Assembly: GCA_035578005.1 (NCBI GenBank)
Contig: DATJYK010000243.1
Span: forward strand, 26,328 to 90,327
From: Gp13-AA77 sp035578005
GTDB taxonomy: Bacteria > Acidobacteriota > Terriglobia > UBA7540
Length of the DNA stretch: 64,000 nt
Direction: 5' to 3'
Shown: positions 17,526-26,941 of the stretch, piece by piece
How positions within the stretch are numbered: position 1 is the stretch's first letter
How the letters are laid out: every line of letters begins with the position of its first letter
The notes under the pieces: generated by a model
What the model saw: the letters and a program-made list of their open reading frames with translations, nothing else
Databases searched by the model: none
What the model was told of the DNA's origin: nothing
Made by a program: the position numbers and the translations under genes

Positions 17526-19268
17526 GTGTTAGATCGGACACCGCAATTCGAATTGATCGGGCAGCATTCAGACTCTTTCCGCGGCGCGGTGGCAGCGCTT
17601 TGGGAGATCGAGCCCCCAATCCGTTCGCTCACGCTCAGCCGTTCACGCGCCTGGCCGCGCGAGCCGGGTCCCGTGCCTGCTTACTTCAGTTCCTTGCTGT
17701 TTCACTTCTCGCTGGGCTTCTTTCTCACCAGTGTTCCATTGTCGTTGCTTCTTGAGAGGGCGCCTCGCCCGCCGACCGGATCGGACGACACGCCCGCTCC
17801 CGTGGTTTACGATCTCACCAAGCTGGACCTCGCTGATTACCTGCCGCCGCAGCGCCCGCCCGGACCGGGCGGTACGCCCGGCTCCGGGAGCTCCGCCGGG
17901 CCCGTCGTTGGTGGTACCACCGCTCAAGACCCTCGCGTTGAGATCATCTCGAACCCACGTGAGCCCGACAACGTTCGCCAGACCATCGTGCAGCCGGATT
18001 CGATTGCAGATCGCAAGATCCCAACCGACGTTCGGCTTCCGAACTTGACCGTCGCGGACGTTGCTCCGGCCACGCAGGCGCCGCCAAAACCGGCGCCTCC
18101 GCCGCCCGAGTCGAAGCCGGCGCTGCCCGAGCAGCTGGCCCCGCTCCCGCCGGCGGCGCCCACGGCTCCTGCGGTTACATTGCCCACCGTCGCTGCGCCG
18201 GTGCCAGTGGCCAACATTGAGACGCCCGCCTCGCTGCCTCCTGCTGCAACACCACCCGCGCCGCCACCGAAGGCCGCGTCGGCGTCCAACACCCCGAAGC
18301 CGGCGTTACCGGCGCCTGCGCCAAGCTCTGCACCGCCTCAGACGCCCGCGCGCGCTACGACTGCTGCGAGCGCTGGCTCAACGGTACCGCCTGCAACGCC
18401 AGCCGGTTCGGATTCCAGTGGCGTAACATCCGGCGCAAACAGGCTCATCAGCCTGAGCATCGAGCCTGCTCCCAAGAGGGACTGGATCACGCTGCCGCCC
18501 GGAAACCGGCAGGGAGCTTTTTCAGTCACGCCGCTCGACATAAGGCCCGGTTCGCCAGGCGGGCTCCAGGTTGGCGAGGACGGCGCTGGAAAAGGTGCAC
18601 CCGGATCTGGCGGCGACGCTAGCGTCGCCGCCGGAAAGGAGATGAGCGGAGGCGGAGGGACGGGCGTTGCCGATGCTCGATCGATCCCGAGCGTCAATAC
18701 CGATGCGACCGCCACCAACGCATTTGCCGGAGGCAGTCTGCCGCCGTTGCCGCCAGAGCGTCTCATTTACCCTGTAAACATCGCGGCTTTGCGGCTTCAC
18801 CGGTCGGGTCTGGTGGTGAGCGCCGGTCCCGGCGGTGGCGGCGGGCTTCCTGCTTACGGGGTACTTCACGGCCATCGGATCTACACCATCTACCTTCCCA
18901 TGCCGGGCCGGAACTGGATTTTGCAATTTTGCGCGGCCGGCGATGATCCACCCCCCGTGCAGGCGTCACAGATCGAGATTCACATGGAAGCGCCCCTGGT
19001 GCCGCCGACGGCGATTGACCAGTTCGATTTTCATCGCCCACCTCTGCCGGAGGAGAACGCCGGCCGGATGATCGTCCTGCACGGAGTCATCCGGCCGGAC
19101 GGTTCAGTGGGTAACCTTGAAGTGCTACAGCGGGTCGAGCCATCTTCCGACCAGGCCGCCGTAGCCGCTTTCGCGCGCTGGAAGTTCGCGCCGGCCATGC
19201 GAGCCGCGAACCCCGTCGCCGTCGAAGTGCTGGTGGGTATTCCGGCTACGGTGTCGAGCGCCCAGTAA
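17526..19268 (+). CDS. TonB-like energy transducer with long proline-rich linker
   Basis: GTG start at 17526 with GAGG upstream. A cytoplasmic leader of about 55 residues precedes one transmembrane helix (SSLLFHFSLGFFLTSVPLSL). A Pro/Ala-rich periplasmic region of about 200 residues follows, then a Gly-rich stretch. The C-terminal ~80 residues (HGVIRPDGSVGNLEVLQRVE...AAVAAFARWKFAPA) are a TonB C-terminal domain. It presumably couples inner-membrane energy to outer-membrane receptors such as the Oar-like one at 58913. The helix is internal rather than N-terminal, an arrangement also seen in other acidobacterial TonB-like proteins. Confidence 0.75.
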   Translation: MLDRTPQFELIGQHSDSFRGAVAALWEIEPPIRSLTLSRSRAWPREPGPVPAYFSSLLFHFSLGFFLTSVPLSLLLERAPRPPTGSDDTPAPVVYDLTKLDLADYLPPQRPPGPGGTPGSGSSAGPVVGGTTAQDPRVEIISNPREPDNVRQTIVQPDSIADRKIPTDVRLPNLTVADVAPATQAPPKPAPPPPESKPALPEQLAPLPPAAPTAPAVTLPTVAAPVPVANIETPASLPPAATPPAPPPKAASASNTPKPALPAPAPSSAPPQTPARATTAASAGSTVPPATPAGSDSSGVTSGANRLISLSIEPAPKRDWITLPPGNRQGAFSVTPLDIRPGSPGGLQVGEDGAGKGAPGSGGDASVAAGKEMSGGGGTGVADARSIPSVNTDATATNAFAGGSLPPLPPERLIYPVNIAALRLHRSGLVVSAGPGGGGGLPAYGVLHGHRIYTIYLPMPGRNWILQFCAAGDDPPPVQASQIEIHMEAPLVPPTAIDQFDFHRPPLPEENAGRMIVLHGVIRPDGSVGNLEVLQRVEPSSDQAAVAAFARWKFAPAMRAANPVAVEVLVGIPATVSSAQ

Positions 19269-19340
19269 AGACGTTTCGGCCAGGGGCACGGAGCTCAGCG
19301 GCACAGGCTTGGGCTGCGCTGGCTGGCAAGGTTTGGGTGG

Positions 19341-20300
19341 TTAGTTCTGGTCGCCGAGTCCATGCGTGTTGCCGCACTTGCGGCATTTTGTCGGAGGCTC
19401 AGTGTTGTCCACGTTGTGTGCGACAGGTGGTAACGCCTGTAAGTAGGCAAACATCGCGATCAGATCGCCGTCCGTCATGTTCCGATAAAACAAGCATGGC
19501 ATCGCGGAATCTAAGATGCGCGCCCCAACGCGACCCGTCCGCATCACCTCGATGAACTGGGATTCAAAGTAATAACTGATCCCCGAGGGATCTGGAGTTA
19601 GATTTGCGCTTGCCGCAACTTCACTCCCGTGACGGAAGACGGTGCCGCCGGCGAACTCAAGCCCCCTAATGTATCCCTTACGATCGGTCGGAGTATGGCA
19701 CGTTTCACATCCACCGATTCGCACGAGAAACTCTCCCCACCTGATTTTCGCGGACGTTTGCGTCAGACGCACGGAATCCATCGCGATGGTCAGAGGGTGG
19801 CCTGCGGCCGAATAGGGCTTCATTTTCGGAAGTGAGTGCACCACCGGAGGAATCGAGCGTAAGTAAGCGACGATTGAGACTAATTGTTCGTGACTGAGCG
19901 AGCGGAAGTAGCGAGACGGCATCTCAGGATTGAGTTGGCGGCCATCACGACCGATGCCATCCCTGATCGCGCGAAGGATCTCCCGATCGCTCCACTTCCC
20001 GATGCCGGTAGCCGGATCGGGAGAGATATTCTGAGCCACGATCTGATCTGCGCTGCCCTCGCCCGAGAGGATCCGGCCCCCTCCGACCCTTCCCGGAGGA
20101 ATGGGCCAGCCCGGCTTTGAGAAGTCGCGCTCAGAGTGGCACTCGAAGCATATCGCGACAGCTTCCACCAGATACCTTCCCCGGTCCGCCGGATTCTGAG
20201 GGGAATTCGCCAGCCCGTCAACCGGGAGAACGCAAAACCCTGCAGCGAGGGCCGCTCCCAGCACTCGAGTCAATCGGCTGGGCGCCGGGTTAGCCCGCAT
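19341..20300 (-). CDS. Secreted diheme cytochrome c
   Basis: I take ATG 20300 rather than the in-frame TTG at 20333, because it gives a compact signal peptide (RVLGAALAAGFCVLPVDGLA). Two heme-binding motifs are present: CFECH (residues 51-55) and GGCETCH in the second half. Each is followed by the loop and Met-containing segments of class I cytochromes (RDGIGRDGRQLNPEMPSRYF and LDSAMPCLFYRNMTDGDL). A last CRKCG pair at the C-terminus lacks His. It is a periplasmic electron carrier of the alcohol/sugar dehydrogenase-associated type, though no such dehydrogenase is adjacent. It is convergent with the TonB-like gene and divergent from the tricorn gene. Confidence 0.85.
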   Translation of the reverse strand: MRANPAPSRLTRVLGAALAAGFCVLPVDGLANSPQNPADRGRYLVEAVAICFECHSERDFSKPGWPIPPGRVGGGRILSGEGSADQIVAQNISPDPATGIGKWSDREILRAIRDGIGRDGRQLNPEMPSRYFRSLSHEQLVSIVAYLRSIPPVVHSLPKMKPYSAAGHPLTIAMDSVRLTQTSAKIRWGEFLVRIGGCETCHTPTDRKGYIRGLEFAGGTVFRHGSEVAASANLTPDPSGISYYFESQFIEVMRTGRVGARILDSAMPCLFYRNMTDGDLIAMFAYLQALPPVAHNVDNTEPPTKCRKCGNTHGLGDQN

Positions 20301-20522
20301 CGCTTCCGCAGAAATGGTGGTGTCGAATATCAAGGTCGTTGAACGAAGTCAGGAAAGTAATCGACGCTGGTCTGCTCAGCCATCTGACCCAACACCTACC
20401 GTACCATATCACGCGGGCCAGCTCGGACTAGCCTGGGCGCGCGATGCGCGGCGGTTCCGACATGGGGTAGAATGTCGTGCCGTTTGCAAATCAAGCTTAG
20501 GGATAGGGGGCAGCATCGGTTT

Positions 20523-23500
20523 ATGACACACTTCACCAGCAAAGTTTCCCGTTCCACCTTCCTCGTCGTCGTGTTCGGTCTCACCTTTGTTGGTGGTCTC
20601 AATGCCGCGGACACCGCCACTGCGCGCCCGGGCTATTACACTCAGCCCACGATTCACGGCGATACGATCATCTTCAGCGCTGAAGGCGATCTCTGGACGG
20701 TCAGTGCCAAAGGTGGTGCCGCGAGGCGGCTCACGTCCAATCCCGGCTTTGAGGGTGGCGCGGCCATTTCGCCGGACGGCCGCAACGTTGCCTTCAGCGC
20801 TGAATACGAGGGCCCTAGGGACGTGTACACGATGCCCGTGGATGGCGGCCTGCCGCAGCGCCGCACCTGGGACGGTGACGCCGCCGTCGCAGGCTGGACG
20901 CCCGATGGACGCGTACTGGTCCAAACCCACCGCTACTCCACCCTGCCGGACCCCAAGCTGGTTGCCATCGACGGCAGCGGCCGGCATGAGATCGTGCCTC
21001 TGGCTCAAGCCTCGGAAGGTGCGTACACGCCGGATGGCCGTACCCTGTTCTTCACCCGCCTCAATCGGCAGCCGAGCAATACCAAGCGATATCAGGGCGG
21101 CACGGCCGAGAACATCTGGCGCTACGATGCCGGCTCGGAAGCCAGGCTGCTGACCGGCGACTGGCCGGGTACCTCACACGATCCCATGTTTTGGGATGGC
21201 AGGGTCTACTTCCTCTCTGACCGCGACGGCGTGATGAATGTCTATTCGATGGACCCGAACGGGCACGACCTGAAACGGCACACGCACCAGCGTGGATTCG
21301 ACGTTCAGTGGGCGTCGATCTCAGAGGGCCGCATCGTGTACCGGTGCGGTGCTGACCTGTGGCTGCTCGATCTCAAGACCGGCCGCGACGCCGTCGTCAA
21401 CATCATGCTGGTCTCTGACTTTGATCAGTTGCGCGATCACTGGGTGAAGAAGCCGCTCGATTATCTTACCGGTGTCCACATCGCACCGGATGGCAGCGCT
21501 GCCGTTTTCACCGCGCGCGGCGAGATCTTCACACTTCCGGCCAAGAGCGGACGAATCGTAAGAGTCGCCGGCAACTCGGGCATCCGCTACCGGGAAGCTC
21601 GCTACATGCCCGACGGCAAGAGCATCGTTGCACTCTCCACCGAAAGCGGCGAAACCGAGTTCTGGAAGTTTCCAGCCAACGGCGTCGGCGCGCCTGAGCA
21701 ATGGACCCACGATGCCAAAGTTCTGCGTTGGGAAGGTGTGCCTTCCCCGGATGGCCGCTGGCTGGCGCATCGCGACAAAGACCAGCAGTTGTGGCTGTAC
21801 GATACCAAAACGAAGCAGCAGAAGCTGATCGCGCAGTCGATGATGGACGACTTTGGCGACCTCACCTGGTCGCCCGATAGCCAGTGGCTCGCCTACGCGG
21901 AAACGGCCACCAATACCTTCAGGCAAATCAAAGTGCTGAACGTTAACACGAACGCCATTCAGGCGCTTACCTCTGACCATTACAATAGCTTCAGTCCGAG
22001 TTGGAGCGCGGATGGCAAATGGCTCTACTTCCTGTCCGACCGGATGCTGAAAACGGTTGTACCCCAGCCTTGGGGCTCGCGGCAGCCTGACCCCTACTTC
22101 GACCGCTCCATGAAGATTTACGAGCTTGCTCTCACGGCTGGCGTGCGCTCTCCCTTCGCTCCGGTGGATGAGCTGCATCCGGCCCCGGCCGAGCCCAAGC
22201 CGCCCGAGCCCAAGGCCGACGAACCCAAACCCGACAAGGCGGCGGAGGCTAAGCCCGATGAGTCGGCTGCCGCGAAACCCGACCACACGGCTGAAGCAAA
22301 GAAAAAAGCTCCCGTCAAAGTGGACATCGACTTCACGAACCTGGCCTCCCGTCTCGATGAGGTGCCCGTACCGCCGGGCAACTACTCCGATTTGTCGGCT
22401 GCGGAGAAACGTTTGTGCTGGCTGGACCGCGATGACGGAGCGCCGCCCAAACAAAATCTTTTGTGCGTGGATATCGCCAACAAGGGCGACCCTCCCGAAA
22501 CCGTGCTGGCCGACATCAAGGGCTACGAGCTCTCGCTCGACCGGAAGAAGATCCTGCTACGAAAGGGCGCGAAAGGCGAGGATTTCTACATTCTCGATTC
22601 TGACGTTAAGCCCACCGCGCTCGTTGACCCCAAGGCCCTTCCGAAGCTCAAAATGGACTTGTCCCGCTGGACCTTTGCCACCAATCCGCGCGCCGAATAC
22701 CGCGAGCTGTTCCTGGACGCCTGGCGGCTGGAGCGCGACTACTTTTACGACCGCAACATGCAGGGGGTTGACTGGAAGCAGATGCGCGACCGGTATCTTC
22801 CCCTGGTGGACCGGGTGGCGGATCGCGACGACCTGAATGACGTTATCGCGCAGATGGTGAGCGAACTCTCCGCGCTTCACATCTTCGTTTTCGGCGGCGA
22901 TGACCGGAAGCCTGCCGATCAGGTGGACTTGGCTTCTCTCGGCGCTGTCCTCCGGCGCGATGAGAAGGCAGGCGGCTACGTCGTCGCACACATCTATCTT
23001 CATGACCCCGATCTACCCAACGAAGCGCCGCCGCTAGCGCGGCCCGACTCTATCGTGCACGAAGGCGAGGTGATCCTCAGCATCGACGGTCAGGACCTGC
23101 TGAGTGTTCCCGACGAACGGGAGTTGCTGCGCGGCAAGGCGGGACGTCAGGTGCTGCTAAGGGTTAGGTCTTCCTCCGGCCAAACTCGCGACGTGATCGC
23201 CACGCCGGTCTCGGCGTTGGACGAGCGCAGCCTGCGCTACAAGGAGTGGGAGTATTCGCGCCGGCTCAAAGTGGACGCGGACTCGCAGGGTCACATCGGG
23301 TACGTTCATCTGCGGGCGATGGGCTCCGGCGACATCGAGGAGTGGGCGCGTGAGTTCTATCCCGTCTTTGACCGCCAGGGCCTCATCATCGACGTGCGGC
23401 ACAACGGCGGCGGCAACATCGATTCCTGGCTACTGGGAAAGTTGCTTCGTCAGAGCTGGTTTTATTGGCAGCCTCGCATCGGCAATCCGGTGTGGAACAT

Positions 23501-23906
23501 GCAATATGCCTTTCGCGGGCATATCGTGGTGCTGTGCGATCAAGCCACAGCTTCCGACGGGGAAGCTTTCGCCGAGGGCTTTCGCCGCCTCGGACTGGGG
23601 AAGGTCATGGGCACTCGGACGTGGGGAGGTGAGATCTGGCTCTCCGCAAGCAATACCCTTGCCGATAGCGGAATCGCCACCGCAGCCGAAATGGGCGTCT
23701 ACGGACCCGAAGGCAAGTGGCTGATCGAGGGTCACGGCGTGGATCCGGACATCGTGGTGGACAATCTTCCCCACGCTACCTTTGAGGGCAGTGACGCCCA
23801 GCTTGACGCTGCCGTGAAGTACCTGCGGGAGGAAATTACTCGTGACCCGCGGCCTGTTCCTAAGGCGCCTCCCTATCCAAACAAAGCGTTCAAATATGGA
23901 GAGTAG
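20523..23906 (+). CDS. Tricorn-like protease (S41 family), secreted
   Basis: ATG 20523 starts a signal peptide (RSTFLVVVFGLTFVGGLNA). Two beta-propellers follow (WD40/PD40-like repeats such as IIFSAEGDLWTVSAKGG and FSPSWSADGKWLYFLSDR), then a tricorn core domain, a PDZ domain and the S41 catalytic domain. The predicted catalytic His is H786 (SALHIFVFGG) and the nucleophile S1011 in ATASDGEAF, matching tricorn protease S965-D966. A Pro/Glu/Lys-rich insert (about 22190-22320) separates the second propeller from the core. At 1127 aa it has the usual length. Tricorn degrades peptides, but these exported bacterial forms probably act in the periplasm. It is divergently oriented from the cytochrome gene. 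Confidence 0.9.
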   Translation: MTHFTSKVSRSTFLVVVFGLTFVGGLNAADTATARPGYYTQPTIHGDTIIFSAEGDLWTVSAKGGAARRLTSNPGFEGGAAISPDGRNVAFSAEYEGPRDVYTMPVDGGLPQRRTWDGDAAVAGWTPDGRVLVQTHRYSTLPDPKLVAIDGSGRHEIVPLAQASEGAYTPDGRTLFFTRLNRQPSNTKRYQGGTAENIWRYDAGSEARLLTGDWPGTSHDPMFWDGRVYFLSDRDGVMNVYSMDPNGHDLKRHTHQRGFDVQWASISEGRIVYRCGADLWLLDLKTGRDAVVNIMLVSDFDQLRDHWVKKPLDYLTGVHIAPDGSAAVFTARGEIFTLPAKSGRIVRVAGNSGIRYREARYMPDGKSIVALSTESGETEFWKFPANGVGAPEQWTHDAKVLRWEGVPSPDGRWLAHRDKDQQLWLYDTKTKQQKLIAQSMMDDFGDLTWSPDSQWLAYAETATNTFRQIKVLNVNTNAIQALTSDHYNSFSPSWSADGKWLYFLSDRMLKTVVPQPWGSRQPDPYFDRSMKIYELALTAGVRSPFAPVDELHPAPAEPKPPEPKADEPKPDKAAEAKPDESAAAKPDHTAEAKKKAPVKVDIDFTNLASRLDEVPVPPGNYSDLSAAEKRLCWLDRDDGAPPKQNLLCVDIANKGDPPETVLADIKGYELSLDRKKILLRKGAKGEDFYILDSDVKPTALVDPKALPKLKMDLSRWTFATNPRAEYRELFLDAWRLERDYFYDRNMQGVDWKQMRDRYLPLVDRVADRDDLNDVIAQMVSELSALHIFVFGGDDRKPADQVDLASLGAVLRRDEKAGGYVVAHIYLHDPDLPNEAPPLARPDSIVHEGEVILSIDGQDLLSVPDERELLRGKAGRQVLLRVRSSSGQTRDVIATPVSALDERSLRYKEWEYSRRLKVDADSQGHIGYVHLRAMGSGDIEEWAREFYPVFDRQGLIIDVRHNGGGNIDSWLLGKLLRQSWFYWQPRIGNPVWNMQYAFRGHIVVLCDQATASDGEAFAEGFRRLGLGKVMGTRTWGGEIWLSASNTLADSGIATAAEMGVYGPEGKWLIEGHGVDPDIVVDNLPHATFEGSDAQLDAAVKYLREEITRDPRPVPKAPPYPNKAFKYGE

Positions 23907-23911
23907 ATGAG

Positions 23912-23995
23912 GGCCCCGCATGCGTCAGTTGTGAGGTCTTCGCTGATGGTTTCGCTGGCGCTACGCCAGCTCGCTTGACTTGCGCTTGCGGGGCC
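23912..23995 (+). terminator. Possible terminator or nested palindrome after tricorn gene
   Basis: GGCCCCGCA at 23912-23920 pairs with TGCGGGGCC at 23987-23995, and an inner hairpin CTGGCG...CGCCAG lies between. There is no U-tract, so a dispersed palindrome is equally possible. Confidence 0.35.
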
Positions 23996-24033
23996 TGCTA
24001 GCTTCAATTGCGCTGAAGGATCGGCGGAGCAAC

Positions 24034-25227
24034 ATGAAGAGGTTTTTGAAATGGGGATTGTCCGCGCTCTATGGGCTGGTGATGATCGAAGTCATCATCA
24101 TGGTGAGCCCTTTCGCCTTCTACTGGTATTCTCTCTACGCTCCCACGCTCCAGGGTCTGCACCATTGGCGCGCGACGGCGTGGATGGAGGCCTTCTTTCT
24201 TCCCCATTCCGTAATCACCAGCAGCCGCTTCCTGGAGTTTCTGCGATGGCAGGTGGGAACCTACTGCTTCAGTCTCGGCCTTCTCTTTTTTCTCTTTTCC
24301 GCCATTCAAGTCTACTGGGCAAAACTCTTTCGTAAGGGAGTGGTGCATTCCTGGATCTATTCCCACATCCGCCATCCACAGTACCTGAGTTTGGCCATCG
24401 CCGGTTTCGGTTTGCTTACCATCTGGCCGCGCATCATCATCCTGATTCTCTATCTCGGCATGCTCATCATCTATTACTTCCTGGCGCGCTTCGAAGAGAC
24501 CCAGATGGAAGCCAAACACCCTGAATACGCGGACTATCGCCGGCAAACGGCGATGTTTATTCCCGGCAACCCCGGCGGCAAGCTCTTCCGGTTGTTCTTC
24601 GGCTGGATTCCACACCGCGGCGCGGCCCTCGCTACGGCGACCGTGGCGATGGTGGTCCTGGTGATTGGCTGCGGCCTTTTGCTTCGGCGCTATACCATCG
24701 GCCAGGCGGCCACGGCGCTTCTGCCCGAGGACCGTACCTTCGCCATCGCCGTGTGGCCAATGCCTACGGAGAGAATGCAAGACGTTGTTTCCGTCGCGCT
24801 GCACGACGAACGGGTGCAGACAGCGCTGGCGAGTGAATCGGGAGCGGTTTTTACGGCGCACATCCTGCCCGAAAACTACGGTATGGTGAATATGTTCGCA
24901 GACGTCGGAACGGACCATCGCATGTTCAGCCGGCTTTCGCCGCATCGGTTCGCCTACCTCCTGGGTTTCGTCTTTCCCTTCCTTAACAAGCACCGCCGGG
25001 AGATGATCATGGGTACTCCCGAACAGAACTACAAAGTGATCTTTTCCCGCGTCGATGAACCCGGCCGTCCTGTGCCTGCTGTAGCGAACGTCGCAGACCT
25101 CTCCGCCAAGATGACTCCGGTAATCATCGCCAATGTGCAGGCCGAGGCCAGCGACCCCGTGCTCCAAAGCGTGATCATCCCGCCCCGCCGCAGCTTTTGG
25201 GGAGACATCACCATGCCGATGTTCTGA
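24034..25227 (+). CDS. Integral membrane protein with isoprenylcysteine methyltransferase-like domain
   Basis: ATG 24034 with GGAGC upstream. About five transmembrane helices fill the first 240 residues. In the middle is YSHIRHPQYLSLAIAGFGLL, followed by FEETQMEAKHPEYADYRRQT: the R-H-P and E...Y motifs of the ICMT/PEMT methyltransferase fold (SAM binding). Another helix (ATATVAMVVLVIGCGLLL) leads to a soluble C-terminal domain of ~150 residues that I do not recognise. The gene follows the tricorn gene by ~130 nt in the same direction. The methyl acceptor (lipid or protein) cannot be predicted. Confidence 0.7.
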   Translation: MKRFLKWGLSALYGLVMIEVIIMVSPFAFYWYSLYAPTLQGLHHWRATAWMEAFFLPHSVITSSRFLEFLRWQVGTYCFSLGLLFFLFSAIQVYWAKLFRKGVVHSWIYSHIRHPQYLSLAIAGFGLLTIWPRIIILILYLGMLIIYYFLARFEETQMEAKHPEYADYRRQTAMFIPGNPGGKLFRLFFGWIPHRGAALATATVAMVVLVIGCGLLLRRYTIGQAATALLPEDRTFAIAVWPMPTERMQDVVSVALHDERVQTALASESGAVFTAHILPENYGMVNMFADVGTDHRMFSRLSPHRFAYLLGFVFPFLNKHRREMIMGTPEQNYKVIFSRVDEPGRPVPAVANVADLSAKMTPVIIANVQAEASDPVLQSVIIPPRRSFWGDITMPMF

Positions 25228-25407
25228 GGATTGGCCGGGTTAATTAGGGGTCGATCGGGTGGCGCGGAGCGTTTAGGTCTGCGGATGTCATCAGCGCGAC
25301 GGTTCGAAGGTAGATTTCTGGCTGCGGAACCTACAGCCCTGCACGACACGCGTTGCGGCCGTCCCGGTATTGAGGCGTACGGCGCGGAGAGTATGAGAGA
25401 ATGAGTC

Positions 25408-25665
25408 ATGGGCATGGGACAGACCAACAATGCGTCTCTTCCTGGCGAACTGATGACTGAAGTGCGCAAGCTGGCGCAGGCTGAGGATCGCAGCACTGAT
25501 GATGTCGTGCAGGAAGCGGTCGAGCGGTATCTCGAAAACCGCCGCCTTAGGGACGTGTACGCCTACGGTGAGGAGCGCGGCCGGCGCACCGGCCTCAGCC
25601 AAAGCGATGTGCCGGCGGTCGTGGAGCAATGGCGAAAGGAACATCCTCAAGGCCGCGGGCGCTGA
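25408..25665 (+). CDS. Ribbon-helix-helix antitoxin-like protein
   Basis: 85 residues with a predicted RHH DNA-binding core (ASLPGELMTEVRKLAQAEDR-type pattern) and C-terminal basic helices. It ends directly against the next start (TGAGTG), the tight coupling of toxin-antitoxin pairs. It would bind its own promoter and neutralise the PIN ribonuclease downstream. An in-frame ATG at 25414 is an alternative start. Confidence 0.75.
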   Translation: MGMGQTNNASLPGELMTEVRKLAQAEDRSTDDVVQEAVERYLENRRLRDVYAYGEERGRRTGLSQSDVPAVVEQWRKEHPQGRGR

Positions 25666-26085
25666 GTGCTTGCCGTCACCGCTGACACCAACGTCTACGT
25701 CTCCGCCTTCAACTATCCTGGGAAACCGCGGGAACTACTTAGCTTGGCGGATTCCGGGGCCATCCGGCTGGATGTGTCCGAGGACATCATCCGTGAGACT
25801 CGACAGGTGCTGATCGACAAGTTCGGGTGGTCGGTAGAGGGCGCGGACGGAGCTGAAGCGCAGATGCGGCGACTGGGAAGAATTGTGAGTCCGACCGCAC
25901 GGGTTGACGCGATCCAGGAGGACCCGGCAGACAACCGGATTCTGGAATGTGCGCTGTCTGCCCGCTCGGATTACGTCGCAACTGGGGATAAGGATCTGCT
26001 TCGGCTGCGGGTCTTCCGCGACATACCGATCATGAGGCCGGCCGATATCGTTGCGATTGCAACAGCACAGAGACGAGAACGATAA
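25666..26085 (+). CDS. PIN-domain toxin (TIGR00305-like)
   Basis: GTG start immediately after the antitoxin stop. The 139-aa protein has the PIN acidic residues in ADTNVYVSAF (first Asp), SEDIIRETRQVL (Glu), EDPADNRILECA (Asp) and TGDKDLLRL (Asp), consistent with an Mg2+-dependent ribonuclease. It is of the family whose members start VxxDTNVxVSA. Intact length and all four acidic sites suggest a functional toxin paired with 25408-25665. Confidence 0.85.
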   Translation: MLAVTADTNVYVSAFNYPGKPRELLSLADSGAIRLDVSEDIIRETRQVLIDKFGWSVEGADGAEAQMRRLGRIVSPTARVDAIQEDPADNRILECALSARSDYVATGDKDLLRLRVFRDIPIMRPADIVAIATAQRRER

Positions 26086-26493
26086 CGCTTGCGCGGCGAA
26101 GTCCTGGTTCACGTCGCGTAATAGAGCAAGGTAGCGCGGACCTGCTTGCCAAGGTCCGCGGCATTTGTGCTCACGAAGAAGAGCCGCGGACCTACAAAAC
26201 AGGTCCGCACTGCAAGGGCGTAAATTCTTGTTTTTTTGACAAGCTTTTTCCAGCCACTTCACGGCAGCCGCATTTTTACAGGGTCTCCACGTATTGGGTC
26301 CCAATACGACGCCTTGTGGCACAAGCGACCCAATTCGCTTTGGTTGCGGCTCCGCCGCGCCGCGCTACAGTCGCTTGACATATTTCGCGAGCAGCAAATC
26401 CGCCGGTCGAAAATTATTTCCCCGTTGCCCCGTCTGCCCCTTTCACCGTAAAGTCATGAGGAGCTGGACCGCTGAACAAGACGAGCTTTTCAA
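26086..26493. other. Non-coding stretch with tandem hairpins
   Basis: No gene is seen. It contains the hairpin pair listed at 26134-26210, a T-run (TGTTTTTTTGAC) near 26230, and GC-rich sequence around 26330-26375. It separates the toxin-antitoxin pair from the frameshifted DUF6978/DUF1828 genes. Confidence 0.5.
26134..26210. repeat. Two tandem GCGGACCT hairpins
   Basis: GCGGACCTGCTTGCCAAGGT continues to CCGC and folds on itself. GCGGACCTACAAAACAGGTC plus CGC does the same 30 nt later. The shared arms GCGGACCT/AGGTCCGC mark a dispersed repeat unit. Confidence 0.7.
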
Positions 26494-26941
26494 ATGGCTG
26501 AAATCAATCTCACGCAGGACGAAGCCGACAAGCTGATGGCAATGGAAAAATGTGCTGTTGACCAAAAAGAATGGCTCTTTCCGGCCCCCGGCGAGAGGAT
26601 CGCAATTCCGCTCAGCTCGCTCGATAAACGGGAAAGTTTTATGCTCGATGTGACCCGCGCGCAAATCAAACTCACGAAGGCCACCTTTCAAAACCGCGCG
26701 AGGGTGGCGATTATTCTCATGCGACTAGACCTCGACGGGCGGCCACATACGAACCCCGACGGCGAAGAAATCCCCTGCCCCCACCCTCCACATCTACCGG
26801 GAAGGCTACGGCGACAAGTGGGCAATCCCCGCCCCAGTTACCAGATACCCCAATATGTTGGACCTGTTCTCAGCGTGCGAAGCCTTCATGCGCGATTGCA
26901 AGATTACGGACCCACCTAAAATTCAAAAAGGGCTGTTCTAA
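26494..26941 (+). pseudogene. DUF6978-like gene with a +1 frameshift
   Basis: The frame begins MAEINLTQDEADKLMAMEK and runs well through DGRPHTNPDGEEIPCPH, then drops into an unrelated proline/arginine-rich tail. In the next frame the protein continues as LHIYREGYGDKWAIPAP...FSACEAFMRDCKITDP...KGLF and stops at a TAA that overlaps the next ATG (TAATG). One extra C in CCCCACCCTCC near 26785 explains it. I place it in the DUF6978 family from memory. It may be a real mutation or a homopolymer sequencing error. It is operonic with the DUF1828 gene. Confidence 0.7.

Noticed and set aside
24004..25167. 387-codon minus-strand frame
   Set aside because: Antisense to the ICMT-like gene, which has clear membrane helices and motifs; no start signal or motif on this strand.
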